Counted from the stretch's first letter, positions 16,346 through 25,994 are shown. The stretch: DNA of 64,000 bases from JAPOXR01 sp965214695 (GCA_965214695.1 OZ243967.1:2604001-2668000); one strand, 5' to 3'. Translations and numbers: made by a program. The notes: generated by a model from the sequence alone, not told the origin.

Positions 16346-18889
16346 TTGACTTACGAGGCAAGACAGCGTGGTCCGCTCATTGACAATCATTCCCGCAGAA
16401 TGCTCGAGCAGCGGGTAAAGGAGATCATCGGGCTTTGCATGCTGGTCGCTGGCGTTGCAATGGGATTGATGCTGGCGACATATTCCAAGACCGATCCGGG
16501 ACTGTTTACCGCCAATGACCTGCCGGTCAAGAACCTGTTCGGGGAGACTGGCGCTGCCATCGCCAGCCCGCTGATGCTGACCATCGGCATCAGTTCCTGG
16601 TTCTTCGTGGTTTTTCTGGCGGTGTGGGGATTGCGGTTCATGTCGCATCTCGGCGATGACCGGTTTGTCGGCAGGTTGCTGTTCCTGCCATTCGCGGTTG
16701 TCTCGCTGTCGATATTCCTGGCGGTAATTGGGAAACTTGACTGGTGGTTGCACAATTTCGGTATTGGCGGCATGTTCGGCGACACCGTGCTTGGCGCCAT
16801 CATCTATTCCTGGCCAACCGGGATCGGGGATGGAGAGGAGTATACCGGTCACGTCATCGCCGCAGTCTGCGCCCTGTTTGCCTTCCTGGCGCTGGGGCTG
16901 AACTTCCGGGAGATGAAAAACATTCTCGGCGTGCAGAGTGTCGTCAACGGGTTCTTGAGGCGGGACCGGGCTCCGGCAGACCGGGAGGGCAAGCGGAGCC
17001 GCTGGAGCAGGGCCGGCCGCGACCACGGACGGGTTCGGGAAGAGCCCGCGCTGGTCATCGACGAGGATGGCCTGGCCGGTGATGACGCGGTCGGCGACCG
17101 CGGTGCGCCGCCGAGGCGGAAGAGGGGATTCCTGTTCCGTCGTCGCAAGCCGGCACCCGGCGAGGGCCGCTCCGACTATCGGGGCGGGCCGGTCCGTCGG
17201 GTGGCAGAGCCGCCGATTTCCCGCGCCGACGACATTCCGCCACCACCGGCGGACGACATGGCTGCCCTGGAGCCGGATGCTACGCCGCCGATGGCAGAGA
17301 AGCTGGTTATCAAGCAGGCACCGGCACGGCCGCGGCCCACACGCGCTGCCGTGGCCACGGGACCGGCTCCGGCCAACAGGAAGTATGAAGCGCCGCCACT
17401 GTCGCTGCTGCAGAAACCGACCGAAATCAGGCAGGGAGCGATGAGCCGCGAGGCCCTGCAAGAGAACGCGGTCCTGCTCAAGGAGGTGCTGGAAGATTAC
17501 GGCGTCAATGGCGAGATCTCCGCGGTCCAGCCAGGCCCGGTCGTCACCCTCTACGAACTTCTGCCGGAACCTGGGCTGAAGGCAAGCCGCGTCATGGGGT
17601 TGTCCGACGACATTGCCCGCAACATGTCGGCGCTGTCGGCCCGGATATCGACGGTTCCCGGCAAGCAGATCATCGGCATCGAGTTGCCGAACGAATCCCG
17701 CGAGACCGTCTATCTGCGGGAATTGCTGTCGCATTCGAGCTTTGGCGATTCGAGCCATGATCTGCCGATTACACTCGGCAAGGATATTGGCGGTCAGCCG
17801 ATGATCGTCGATTTGGCGGCCATGCCGCACCTGCTGATCGCCGGGACCACCGGATCGGGCAAGTCGGTGGCCATCAATACCATGATCCTCAGCCTGCTGT
17901 ATCGCCAGTCGCCGGACGCGTGCCGGATGATCATGATCGATCCGAAGATGCTCGAGTTGAGTGTCTATGATGGCATCCCGCATTTGCTCGCCCCGGTGGT
18001 GACCGATCCCAGGAAGGCGGTGTTTGCGCTGAAATGGGTCGTCTCCGAAATGGAGGACCGCTACCGCAAGATGTCGAAGATGGGTGTGCGGAAGCTGAGC
18101 ACCTACAATGAACGCGTCATCGAGGCCAAGAAACAGGGACGGAAATTCACCAGGAAGGTCCAGACCGGATTTGACGAAGCGACCGGCGAGCCGACGATTG
18201 TCGAGCAGATGGTCGAGCCGGAAACCCTGCCCTACATCGTGGTCATCGTCGACGAGATGGCGGATCTGATGATGGCGGCCGGCAAGGAAATCGAGGCCTG
18301 CATCCAGAGGCTTGCGCAGATGGCGCGTGCCTCGGGGATCCATGTTGTGCTGGCCACGCAGCGGCCCTCGGTCGATGTCATCACCGGAACCATCAAGGCC
18401 AACATCCCGATTCGCGCATCGTTCCAGGTTGCCTCGAAGATTGACAGCCGGACCATTCTCGGCGAACAGGGTGCGGAACAGTTGCTTGGCCGCGGCGACA
18501 TGTTGTTCATGTCGGGAGGCAGCAGGGTCAACCGGGTGCATGGCCCCTTTGTCGATGACACCGAAGTCGAGCAGATCGTCAGCCATCTCAAGTCGCTTGG
18601 CGCACCCGAATACCTGGCGGAAATCGTCGAGGGCCCGGAGGAGGGCCACGACTATGCCAGTGGAATGGCCGCCGGCAGGCTCGGCAATTCTTCCTCGGAC
18701 GATCGGGAATATGATATGGCAGTCCAGGTCATCAAGAAGGACCGAAAGTGCTCGACATCATACATTCAGCGAAAACTGGGAATTGGCTACAACAAGGCCG
18801 CCAGGCTGGTCGAGAGAATGGAAGAGGAAGGACTTGTCAGTGCTCCGAACCATGTCGGCAAGAGGCAAATTCTGGTTCCGGAAGGCTGA
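16346..18889 (+). CDS. ftsK: DNA translocase FtsK
   Basis: An 847-residue septal DNA pump that segregates chromosome ends at division. Four membrane helices lie in the first 190 residues (for example GLCMLVAGVAMGLMLATYS), followed by a charged Pro- and Arg-rich linker of about 180 residues. The motor has Walker A GTTGSGKSVAINT and Walker B VVIVDEMADLMM, then ATQRPSVDVITGTIK. The C-terminal gamma winged helix (TSYIQRKLGIGYNKAARLVE) reads KOPS sites. The likely start is TTG 16346, with GGAGGTAGGA just before it; ATG 16400 would also keep the first helix. The stop overlaps the proposed lolA start. Confidence 0.93.
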   Translation: MTYEARQRGPLIDNHSRRMLEQRVKEIIGLCMLVAGVAMGLMLATYSKTDPGLFTANDLPVKNLFGETGAAIASPLMLTIGISSWFFVVFLAVWGLRFMSHLGDDRFVGRLLFLPFAVVSLSIFLAVIGKLDWWLHNFGIGGMFGDTVLGAIIYSWPTGIGDGEEYTGHVIAAVCALFAFLALGLNFREMKNILGVQSVVNGFLRRDRAPADREGKRSRWSRAGRDHGRVREEPALVIDEDGLAGDDAVGDRGAPPRRKRGFLFRRRKPAPGEGRSDYRGGPVRRVAEPPISRADDIPPPPADDMAALEPDATPPMAEKLVIKQAPARPRPTRAAVATGPAPANRKYEAPPLSLLQKPTEIRQGAMSREALQENAVLLKEVLEDYGVNGEISAVQPGPVVTLYELLPEPGLKASRVMGLSDDIARNMSALSARISTVPGKQIIGIELPNESRETVYLRELLSHSSFGDSSHDLPITLGKDIGGQPMIVDLAAMPHLLIAGTTGSGKSVAINTMILSLLYRQSPDACRMIMIDPKMLELSVYDGIPHLLAPVVTDPRKAVFALKWVVSEMEDRYRKMSKMGVRKLSTYNERVIEAKKQGRKFTRKVQTGFDEATGEPTIVEQMVEPETLPYIVVIVDEMADLMMAAGKEIEACIQRLAQMARASGIHVVLATQRPSVDVITGTIKANIPIRASFQVASKIDSRTILGEQGAEQLLGRGDMLFMSGGSRVNRVHGPFVDDTEVEQIVSHLKSLGAPEYLAEIVEGPEEGHDYASGMAAGRLGNSSSDDREYDMAVQVIKKDRKCSTSYIQRKLGIGYNKAARLVERMEEEGLVSAPNHVGKRQILVPEG

Positions 18890-19536
18890 GCCGGCTCCTC
18901 GCCGCTTCCCTTGCTTGCCTGGCAATTGTCCTGGCGGCCGGCCAAGCTCCCGCTGCCGATGATGCCTCCGGCGGCGAGCAGGTCGGGCAACAGGAGCCCG
19001 TTACCCTCGACCACCTGTCGGACTACCTGAACGGCCTGACCAACATCCTGGCGAGGTTCACCCAGTTCAACGCCGACGGCACAACGTCACAGGGAACACT
19101 GGCCATTCGTCGACCGTGGCGCGCCCGGCTCGAATACGACCCGCCCGATCCGGGGCTGGTCGTGGCCGGCTCGAAGAGAATTGCCTTCATCGACCGCAAG
19201 TCGAACCGGCGACCGGACATATTCCCGTTGAAAACGACGCCGCTCTACCTGCTCCTGAAAGAGAAGATCAATCCCGCCGATCCCGACCTGCGGGCCCGGC
19301 TGGTATCCGGGGCGGATTTCAGCGAATTGCACATGCAAAGCCCGTCGAATGTCTACAAGGGCCGCCTTGTCCTGAGTTTTCGCAACCATCCGCTCGAGAT
19401 CGATGGCTGGACCTTTGTCGATGAGCTTGGCAACCGCACGCATGTGCGCCTTGACAGCATGACCACTGGCGTCGAGCTCAGCAACATGCTGTTCGACATC
19501 GAGCGGGAGCTGGCGAATCAGGAACGCAATCGCTGA
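18886..19536 (+). CDS. lolA: Outer-membrane lipoprotein carrier LolA, apparent CTG start
   Basis: A 216-residue periplasmic chaperone that carries lipoproteins from LolCDE to LolB. The mature part has the LolA pattern, for example FTQFNADGTTSQGTLAIRRP and later PLYLLLKEKI. The signal peptide begins exactly at SRLLAASLACLAIVL, followed by a small-residue cleavage site near QAPA. No ATG, GTG or TTG in frame precedes it closely; the nearest, GTG 18748, would add about 46 residues that look like ftsK read in the wrong frame. CTG 18886 overlaps the ftsK stop as CTGA, in the place where ATGA is usual. So a rare CTG start, or one wrong base, is inferred. Confidence 0.85.
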   Translation: MSRLLAASLACLAIVLAAGQAPAADDASGGEQVGQQEPVTLDHLSDYLNGLTNILARFTQFNADGTTSQGTLAIRRPWRARLEYDPPDPGLVVAGSKRIAFIDRKSNRRPDIFPLKTTPLYLLLKEKINPADPDLRARLVSGADFSELHMQSPSNVYKGRLVLSFRNHPLEIDGWTFVDELGNRTHVRLDSMTTGVELSNMLFDIERELANQERNR

Positions 19537-19566
19537 GACCAGGCGCGCAGTTGCCACGAACTGCTG

Positions 19567-20175
19567 TTACCGGCACCCCCGCAGCTGCCTTGCATAGAGG
19601 CTTGACCTTGATGCCACCTTGTCGGCGACGTTCACCAGCCATTGTTTCTTCAGGTAGCTCTTGCGCCCGTAGCCGGCATGGCCTTCATGATAGGCAAGAT
19701 ATTGGTTGCGGGCATCCGACTTGGCGACGCCATACTTCCTGGTGGTGATGTCGGTATACCAGCCGATGAATTCCACCGCATCGCCGAAGCTGGTGCGGCT
19801 GGCGCCGTGGCGTCCGGTCTGTTCCTGGTACCATTCCCAGGTACCGTCAAGCACCTGCGCATATCCGAAGGCCGAGGATTGTCGACCGGTTGGAATGACT
19901 CCGAACAGGTATTTGACAGGGGTTCTCGCACGTTGCTCGAACTTGCTTTCCTGCCAAATGATTGCCATCTGGACCGATACCGGCAACTGGTATCGTCGCT
20001 GGACATCCAGCATGTGTATGTACCATTTCGGGCGCTCCCGAACGATGGAACACGCGTCATCCAGCTTCGAGGGCGCACCAAGATCAAAGAATGCGCATCC
20101 TGCCAGCAGGACTACCAGTAGAAGCTTTCTCAATTTCACTGCTCGGTGGCTTGCATTATTATTGTGACGCATCAT
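19567..20175 (-). CDS. Lytic transglycosylase-like (SLT domain) lipoprotein
   Basis: A 202-residue putative lipoprotein. After a short basic start there is a hydrophobic stretch and the lipobox LLAGC with Cys27. The catalytic Glu of the SLT fold is Glu76 in IIWQESKFEQRA, followed by SSAFGYAQVLDGTW and later YLAYHEGHAGYGR. Enzymes of this kind cut the glycan strands of murein with formation of 1,6-anhydro sugars. ATG 20175 or the adjacent ATG 20172 are both possible; the longer upstream frame lacks a signal. It converges with lolA and diverges from ribA. Confidence 0.87.
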   Translation of the reverse strand: MMRHNNNASHRAVKLRKLLLVVLLAGCAFFDLGAPSKLDDACSIVRERPKWYIHMLDVQRRYQLPVSVQMAIIWQESKFEQRARTPVKYLFGVIPTGRQSSAFGYAQVLDGTWEWYQEQTGRHGASRTSFGDAVEFIGWYTDITTRKYGVAKSDARNQYLAYHEGHAGYGRKSYLKKQWLVNVADKVASRSSLYARQLRGCR

Positions 20176-20311
20176 ACGACAATTTCGCCGTGACGGCGAG
20201 AAAAAAGATTCGCCAGCCCGGCCGGGCCGCGATTGCAACCTCCCCGGGAGCACCAGTTCCGCACCGGTTTTGACCTTGATCGGTGTTGTGGCTAAGTCTT
20301 GCCAAAACGTG

Positions 20312-21445
20312 ATGACCGGTGCGAGTCGGTCCGAAAGGCCAGGAAATCAGTTGGAAAATCTGTTCAGACCTGACGCTGACGAGTTGGTGCAGCGAGCCTT
20401 GGCCGATCTGCGCATCGGTATGCCGATCGCCATTGCTGGCGGCGAGACCGGCATTGTCGCCATGGCGGTGGAAGCTGCCCGCGATCGCCGTCTGCAAGAG
20501 ATGGCGAAGCTCCCCGGCGCGGTGCTGGTCGTCTCCGCCCGCCGCGCCAGGATACTGAAAGCCCGGGTCTATGATGATGACATTGCCCGCCTGAAGATAC
20601 CGCCCGGAGTCGAGTGCGGCTGGATTCGCTCGATTGCCGATCCGTCGACCGACCTGCAATATCCGATGAAGGGGCCGCTGGAGTCGGGGCGTTCTGGCGA
20701 GGCCGGCGCCTTCCGGCAGGCGGTGGCGCTGGCCCGCAGCGCCCGGTTGTTGCCGGCGGTCATCGCGGTGCCGGTTGACGACGCGGCAGGGCTGGCGGCG
20801 GCAAGCCAGATGAGCTGCGTCGGCGGTAGCCAGGCCGATGCCGGGCCGGCGGCGACGATGGCGATCAGGCAGCTGGTCTCGGCCAACCTCCCCCTGGCCG
20901 CCGCCGCCAATTCACGAGTGCATGTCTTTCGGGTCGGAATCGACAATGACGAACATTGCGCCATCGAGATTGGACATCCTTCCCGCCAGCGCCCGGTGCT
21001 CACCCGACTGCACTCGGCCTGCTTTACCGGCGATGTCCTCGGATCCCTGAAATGCGATTGCGGGACCCAGCTTCGCTGCGCCCTCGACCTCATCGCCAAT
21101 GAAGGCAGCGGGTTGCTACTCTATCTCAACCAGGAAGGGCGCGGCATCGGATTGGTCAACAAGATCCGAGCCTATTGCCTGCAGGACCAGGGATTTGACA
21201 CGGTCGAGGCCAATCATCGGCTGGGATTCGAGGATGACGAACGTGATTTTCGAACCGGCGCCCACATCATCGAGCGGCTGGGCTACAGCCAGGTCCAGCT
21301 GATGACCAACAATCCGGAAAAGGTCAGGATGCTCTGCCAGCACGGCATCGAGGTGGTCAGGCGGGTGCCGCTGGTGGTCGGGCGCACCGGTTTCAACGAC
21401 TCCTACCTGGCGGTCAAGGCCGCCAAGAGCGGCCACATCCTGTGA
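20312..21445 (+). CDS. ribA: GTP cyclohydrolase II with a non-catalytic-looking N-terminal domain
   Basis: About 377 residues. The C-terminal 200 hold a full GTP cyclohydrolase II: zinc cysteines in HSACFTGDVLGSLKCDC, the nucleotide block YLNQEGRGIGL, the catalytic ERD region and MTNNPEKV. This enzyme makes the first riboflavin precursor from GTP. The first 180 residues resemble a worn DHBP-synthase-like domain as in alphaproteobacterial RibA proteins, and no RibB active-site motif is seen. ATG 20312 is preferred; TTG 20270 would also work. No FMN riboswitch is visible upstream. The L,D-transpeptidase gene follows within a few bases. Confidence 0.9.
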   Translation: MTGASRSERPGNQLENLFRPDADELVQRALADLRIGMPIAIAGGETGIVAMAVEAARDRRLQEMAKLPGAVLVVSARRARILKARVYDDDIARLKIPPGVECGWIRSIADPSTDLQYPMKGPLESGRSGEAGAFRQAVALARSARLLPAVIAVPVDDAAGLAAASQMSCVGGSQADAGPAATMAIRQLVSANLPLAAAANSRVHVFRVGIDNDEHCAIEIGHPSRQRPVLTRLHSACFTGDVLGSLKCDCGTQLRCALDLIANEGSGLLLYLNQEGRGIGLVNKIRAYCLQDQGFDTVEANHRLGFEDDERDFRTGAHIIERLGYSQVQLMTNNPEKVRMLCQHGIEVVRRVPLVVGRTGFNDSYLAVKAAKSGHIL

Positions 21446-21458
21446 CCGGTTGGAGCAG

Positions 21459-22019
21459 GTGATCACCATTCATTCCTGCACCACGAAGCACAGCCGGCTG
21501 CCCCGGCAATTCGGGCATCGGCAGGACATCGTCGTCAACGCCCACCGCGCCCGGTTCCGCGGTCGGTCATTCAGCTGTTCGGTCGGTCGTGGCGGCATCG
21601 CCGCCAGCAAGCAGGAGGGGGATGGCACCACGCCGGCAGGCAATTTTGGCCTGCTTGCCACCATGTATCGCCCGGACCGCATTCATGCGGCCGGCTTGAT
21701 CGGCGCAATCCCGCTCGCACCCGGCGACATCTGGTCCGATGATCCACGGGACCCTGCCTACAACCAGCCGCTGAAAGTCATCGGGCATTACCCGTACAGC
21801 CACGAAAGGCTGTATCGGCCGGATCCGGTCTATGACCTCATCGTGCCGACCGACTACAACTGGCCGGATGCCGTCGCCGGAAAGGGCTCAGCGATATTCC
21901 TGCATGTCTGGAGGAAGCCACGCCATCCGACCGAAGGCTGCGTTGCCTTTGCCCTGGCGGATTTGCTGTGGATCGTTGCCAGGATCAAGCCGGCGACCCG
22001 CCTGGTCATCCGCCAATGA
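21459..22019 (+). CDS. YkuD-family L,D-transpeptidase-like protein
   Basis: A protein of about 186 residues that is almost entirely a YkuD domain. The catalytic pair is His149 and Cys161 in FLHVWRKPRHPTEGCVAF, and GTTPAGNFGL is the usual substrate-side block. The family crosslinks murein or attaches proteins to it. There is no signal peptide, which is common in this short alphaproteobacterial type and leaves its location open. GTG 21459, preceded by GGAG, or TTG 21450 may be the start. It lies just behind ribA on the same strand and is probably co-transcribed. Confidence 0.85.
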   Translation: MITIHSCTTKHSRLPRQFGHRQDIVVNAHRARFRGRSFSCSVGRGGIAASKQEGDGTTPAGNFGLLATMYRPDRIHAAGLIGAIPLAPGDIWSDDPRDPAYNQPLKVIGHYPYSHERLYRPDPVYDLIVPTDYNWPDAVAGKGSAIFLHVWRKPRHPTEGCVAFALADLLWIVARIKPATRLVIRQ

Positions 22020-22024
22020 CCGTG

Positions 22025-22708
22025 TCAGGGGCCGTGATGATCCCGACCGGCTACTGCCGCTGCCAGCCGGGCACCGAACACCGCGGTGCCAACCCGGACA
22101 TGGGTGGCGCCAAGAGCAATCGCGGTCTCGAAGTCACTGCTCATGCCCATGCTCAGCCCATCCAGGCCGTTGCGGTCGGCAAGATTGGCCAACAGGCCGA
22201 AATGTAGCGCCGCCTCCTCGCCCGCCGGCGGTATGCACATCAGGCCGGCAACGGGCAGGTCCAGCCGACGAAGCGCTGCCACCAGGGTATCCGTCTCGTC
22301 GGGAATCACGCCCGCCTTCTGCGGCTCCTCGCCGGTATTGACCTGCACGAAGAGCTGCGGGCAATGGCCAAGCTGCTGGGCAATGTCGGCCAGCCTCCCG
22401 GCCAGCTTCGGCCGGTCGACAGAATGGATGGCGTCAAATTGCTGCATGGCGGTACGAACCTTGTTTGACTGCAGTGGCCCGACAAGGTGCAACTGTGTTC
22501 CAGGATATTGCCGACGAAGATCAGGCCATTTTGCCGCTGCTTCCTGCACCCTGTTTTCGCCAAAGTGGCGATGGCCCTCATCCAGGACCAAGCGGATCCG
22601 CCCCACCGGCTGCAATTTCGAAATTGCCAGCAGGCAAGTGGCGCCCGCCGGCTTGCCGGCCGCTGTCTCGGCCCTGGCAATCCGTTCACGTATCTCGGAC
22701 AATGACAT
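22025..22708 (-). CDS. yggS: YggS/PROSC family PLP-homeostasis protein
   Basis: A 227-residue fold-type III PLP-binding barrel. The PLP lysine is Lys31 in LLAISKLQP, followed by HFGENRVQEA, HLVGPLQSNK, GLMCIPP and LSMGMSSDFETAI. Proteins of this family carry PLP and balance vitamin B6 and amino-acid pools without a known catalytic reaction. The ATG at 22708 is used; an in-frame TTG at 22714 is possible. It ends five bases from the L,D-transpeptidase stop (convergent) and is divergent from the DUF3576-leuS operon. Confidence 0.93.
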   Translation of the reverse strand: MSLSEIRERIARAETAAGKPAGATCLLAISKLQPVGRIRLVLDEGHRHFGENRVQEAAAKWPDLRRQYPGTQLHLVGPLQSNKVRTAMQQFDAIHSVDRPKLAGRLADIAQQLGHCPQLFVQVNTGEEPQKAGVIPDETDTLVAALRRLDLPVAGLMCIPPAGEEAALHFGLLANLADRNGLDGLSMGMSSDFETAIALGATHVRVGTAVFGARLAAAVAGRDHHGP

Positions 22709-22951
22709 CGGCAACCCCGGATTGATCCTGCCGGCCCGCCGCCCGTGATGCCGGAAGCGGCAACCCCGGCGCAGTATAGATTGACCGGGCAGAGCTGTGC
22801 AAAGTTATTGGAGCCGGGCGATATCCGTGACGATCGATGCCACGCTGCATGGCGGGGATGAAGCTTCATTAGGCTGCGGGTCGGTAACAACTTGTGTTGG
22901 AATTTTGTAGCGATTATTGGTCTTGGGCAGATGTTATCCCGGGGATTATTG

Positions 22952-23401
22952 ATGCCGTTATCGCGTCTCCTGCGGCCAGGCGCCGCAATGATGGTTTTGT
23001 TGGCCTTGCTGATCGGCTGTTCAGGCAACCAGTCCAAGGCACCGGAGCCGGAGGAAAAGCGGGAGTCGATCTGGTCGCTTCTCGAGAACCGGGAAGATCC
23101 CAAGGTCACCATCCGGGTCAACAAGTATATCTGGAACGCGAGTTTCGAGGTGCTGGATTTCCTCCCGGTTGAAACCGTCGATCCGTTCTCCGGCATCATC
23201 ATCACCGGTTGGGGGCGGGCCCCCGGCAGCAGCAAGGATTACAAGGCGACGGTGTTGGTCTCCGATCCGTCCCTGGATGGGCGGGCATTACGGTTGTCCC
23301 TGCTGACCAGGAGCGGGCCGGCTCCCGAGGCAACCGTGGATGCCATCGAGGATGCGATCCTGACGCGTGCCAGGCAGCTGAGGCTGGCCGACGCCGGTTG
23401 A
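22952..23401 (+). CDS. DUF3576 lipoprotein
   Basis: A 149-residue putative lipoprotein. A hydrophobic signal ends in the lipobox LIGC at Cys23. The rest fits DUF3576, with YIWNASFEVLDFLP and the GRAPGSSKDY block, ending in DAIEDAILTRARQLR. The function is unknown. It directly precedes leuS, as in many alphaproteobacteria, so the leuS mRNA probably starts in the divergent region 22709-22951. An upstream ATG at 22931 would only lengthen the signal region by seven residues. Confidence 0.85.
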   Translation: MPLSRLLRPGAAMMVLLALLIGCSGNQSKAPEPEEKRESIWSLLENREDPKVTIRVNKYIWNASFEVLDFLPVETVDPFSGIIITGWGRAPGSSKDYKATVLVSDPSLDGRALRLSLLTRSGPAPEATVDAIEDAILTRARQLRLADAG

Positions 23402-23432
23402 CGGGCACCGCCTGCCCGACCGGAGGTGCAGG

Positions 23433-25994
23433 ATGACCATTCGACCATTTTCCGAAATCGAGGCTGCGTGGCAGCGGAGATGGGACGAGTCCGGCGTATT
23501 CAAGGCGGAGCGTGATCACAGCCGTCCCAAATACTACGTGCTGGAGATGTTCCCCTACCCGTCGGGCAAGATCCATATGGGTCATGTCCGCAACTACACC
23601 ATGGGCGATGTCATCGCCCGCTACCGCAAGGCAAGGGGATTCAATGTCCTGCACCCAATGGGTTGGGACGCATTTGGCATGCCGGCCGAAAATGCCGCCA
23701 TGGAGAAGGGCGTGCATCCGGGAAGCTGGACCCGGCGCAACATTGACGACATGCGCAGCCAGTTGAAGCCGCTGGGACTGTCGATCGACTGGGATCGGGA
23801 ATTCGCCACCTGCGATCCGGAATATTACGGGCAGCAGCAGGCCATGTTCGTCGACATGCTGGAGAAGGGGCTGGTCTACCGGAAGAATTCGCCGGTGAAC
23901 TGGGACCCGGTGGACATGACGGTGCTAGCCAACGAGCAGGTCATCGATGGCCGGGGCTGGCGGTCCGGGGCCGAGGTTGAACGACGAACCCTGACGCAAT
24001 GGTTCTTCAGGATCAGCGATTTCTCCGAGGAATTGCTGAGCGCCATCGACCAGCTGGAGGGCTGGTCGGAGAAGGTCCGGCTGATGCAGCGCAACTGGAT
24101 CGGCAAGTCCCGGGGGCTGGAGCTCGAATTCGAGATCATCGGCGGCGTCGGTGCGCACCAGGCGATCAAGGTCTACACCACGCGGCCCGATACGCTGCAC
24201 GGCGCCAATTTCGTCGCCATCTCGGCCGATCATCCGCTGGCCGACGAGTTGGCATCCACCGAGGAACCGATTGCCGCCTACCTGGATGAATGCCGGCGGG
24301 CCGCGGTCTCGGAGGCGGCGCTCGAGACCCTGGAGAAGACCGGGATCGATACCGGGCTCAGGGTGCGGCACCCGCTGGTGCCCGATGCCGAACTTCCGGT
24401 CTGGATTGCCAATTTCATACTCTACGACTACGGGACCGGCGCCATTTTCGGGTGCCCGGCCCATGATCAGCGCGACCTGGACTTTTCCCGCAAATACGGT
24501 CTCCCGGTCGTCGATGTCTTCGAGGCCGAGACCTCCGGCGAAGCCGTCGCCGATATCGCCTTCGTACCGCCGAAGAGCGAGCGGGTTCGCTACCTCAGGA
24601 GGGTCGCTGGCGAGGATGTGCAGACCGGTGACGAGGCCATTGATGCGGCCATCGATCATTGCGAGGGAGCCGGTATCGGCAAGGGGGTGGTCCGCTTCCG
24701 GTTGCGGGATTGGGGCATCAGTCGGCAGCGTTACTGGGGCTGTCCGATTCCGGTCGTGCATTGCGATGCCTGCGGCGTAGTTTCGGAACACAAGGAGAAT
24801 CTGCCGGTCATCCTGCCGGAGGATGTCAGTTTCGATCGGCCGGGCAATCCCCTGGATCGGCACGAGGAATGGCGGACGGTGTCATGCCCGGCCTGCGGCG
24901 GCACTGCGCTGCGTGAAACCGATACCATGGACACATTTGTTGACAGTTCCTGGTATTTTGCCCGGTTCACCGCCCCGGATGCCCCGACGCCGACCTCGAG
25001 GGAGGATGCCGAGTACTGGATGAATGTCGACCAGTATATCGGCGGCGTCGAGCACGCGATCCTGCACCTGCTCTATTCCCGGTTCTTCGCCAGGGCGATG
25101 CACATCACTGGTCACCTTCCGGCCAAGGCGATCGAGCCCTTCGAGGCCATGTTCACCCAGGGCATGGTCACGCACGAAATCTACATGACCAGGAACCGGC
25201 AGGGGCGGCCAGTCTATCACTTTCCCGAGGATGTGGACCTCTCGGACGGCTCGGCGACATTGAAGGCAACCGGCGAGGCGGTCGAGATCATCCCGTCGGC
25301 CAAGATGGCCAAGTCGAAGAAGAACGTGATCAACCCGGAAGACCTCATTGCCCGGTTCGGTGCTGACACCGCGCGCTGGTACATCATTTCGGATTCACCG
25401 CCGGACCGTGATGTCGAATGGACGACGACCGGGGTGGAAGCGGCCGCCAGACATCTTCAGCGCGTTCAGCGAATGGCAGCCGAGATTGCGCAGGATGATT
25501 CTCCCGGCACCGGGGAGGAAGATCGGTCCCTGGGCCACGCAACCCATCGTACCATTCTCGAGGTGACCAGGGGCATTGATAATTTTGCATTCAACAAGTC
25601 GGTGGCCGAACTCTACAAGTTTGCGGGCACGCTGTCCCGTTCCGGCGCCAGCGCTGGCGCCAAGCAGGAGTCGATGCGGGTCATGGCCCGGCTCATGGCG
25701 CCGATGACGCCGCATCTGGCGGAAGAGATCTGGTGCATGCTTGGCGGCGAGGGGTTGGTGGCGGCAAATGACTGGCCGCAGGCCGATCCGGAACTGGTGG
25801 TCGAGGATATGGTGACCATGCCGATCCAGGTCAATGGCAAGCGGAGGTCGGAACTCAGGGTCCCAAGGGGGCTGGATCGGAAAGAGATCGAACGCCGGGT
25901 GCTCGAGGATGCGGCGATCGCCAGACACCTGGCAGGCAAACCGCCGAGGAAACTCATCGTGGTGCCGGAGAGGATCGTCAATGTCGTCATTTGA
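23433..25994 (+). CDS. leuS: Leucyl-tRNA synthetase
   Basis: An 853-residue class Ia synthetase that charges tRNA-Leu. The HIGH motif is HMGH at residues 48-51 in YPSGKIHMGHVRNY. The connective editing domain (about 220-400) includes TTRPDTLHGANF with the editing-site threonines. The usual KMSKS loop reads KMAKS at residues 624-628 (25302-25316), followed by KKNVINPE. The anticodon-binding and C-terminal domains are complete. GGAGG lies before ATG 23433. Its stop overlaps the lptE start by 14 bases. Confidence 0.97.
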   Translation: MTIRPFSEIEAAWQRRWDESGVFKAERDHSRPKYYVLEMFPYPSGKIHMGHVRNYTMGDVIARYRKARGFNVLHPMGWDAFGMPAENAAMEKGVHPGSWTRRNIDDMRSQLKPLGLSIDWDREFATCDPEYYGQQQAMFVDMLEKGLVYRKNSPVNWDPVDMTVLANEQVIDGRGWRSGAEVERRTLTQWFFRISDFSEELLSAIDQLEGWSEKVRLMQRNWIGKSRGLELEFEIIGGVGAHQAIKVYTTRPDTLHGANFVAISADHPLADELASTEEPIAAYLDECRRAAVSEAALETLEKTGIDTGLRVRHPLVPDAELPVWIANFILYDYGTGAIFGCPAHDQRDLDFSRKYGLPVVDVFEAETSGEAVADIAFVPPKSERVRYLRRVAGEDVQTGDEAIDAAIDHCEGAGIGKGVVRFRLRDWGISRQRYWGCPIPVVHCDACGVVSEHKENLPVILPEDVSFDRPGNPLDRHEEWRTVSCPACGGTALRETDTMDTFVDSSWYFARFTAPDAPTPTSREDAEYWMNVDQYIGGVEHAILHLLYSRFFARAMHITGHLPAKAIEPFEAMFTQGMVTHEIYMTRNRQGRPVYHFPEDVDLSDGSATLKATGEAVEIIPSAKMAKSKKNVINPEDLIARFGADTARWYIISDSPPDRDVEWTTTGVEAAARHLQRVQRMAAEIAQDDSPGTGEEDRSLGHATHRTILEVTRGIDNFAFNKSVAELYKFAGTLSRSGASAGAKQESMRVMARLMAPMTPHLAEEIWCMLGGEGLVAANDWPQADPELVVEDMVTMPIQVNGKRRSELRVPRGLDRKEIERRVLEDAAIARHLAGKPPRKLIVVPERIVNVVI

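Noticed and set aside
16136..18649. An 837-codon open frame opposite ftsK
   Set aside because: FtsK motifs on the plus strand are unambiguous; the reverse frame is rich in His, Arg and Pro as expected for a shadow.
20176..20311. FMN riboswitch before ribA
   Set aside because: The conserved RFN-element core segments were not found in the upstream sequence.
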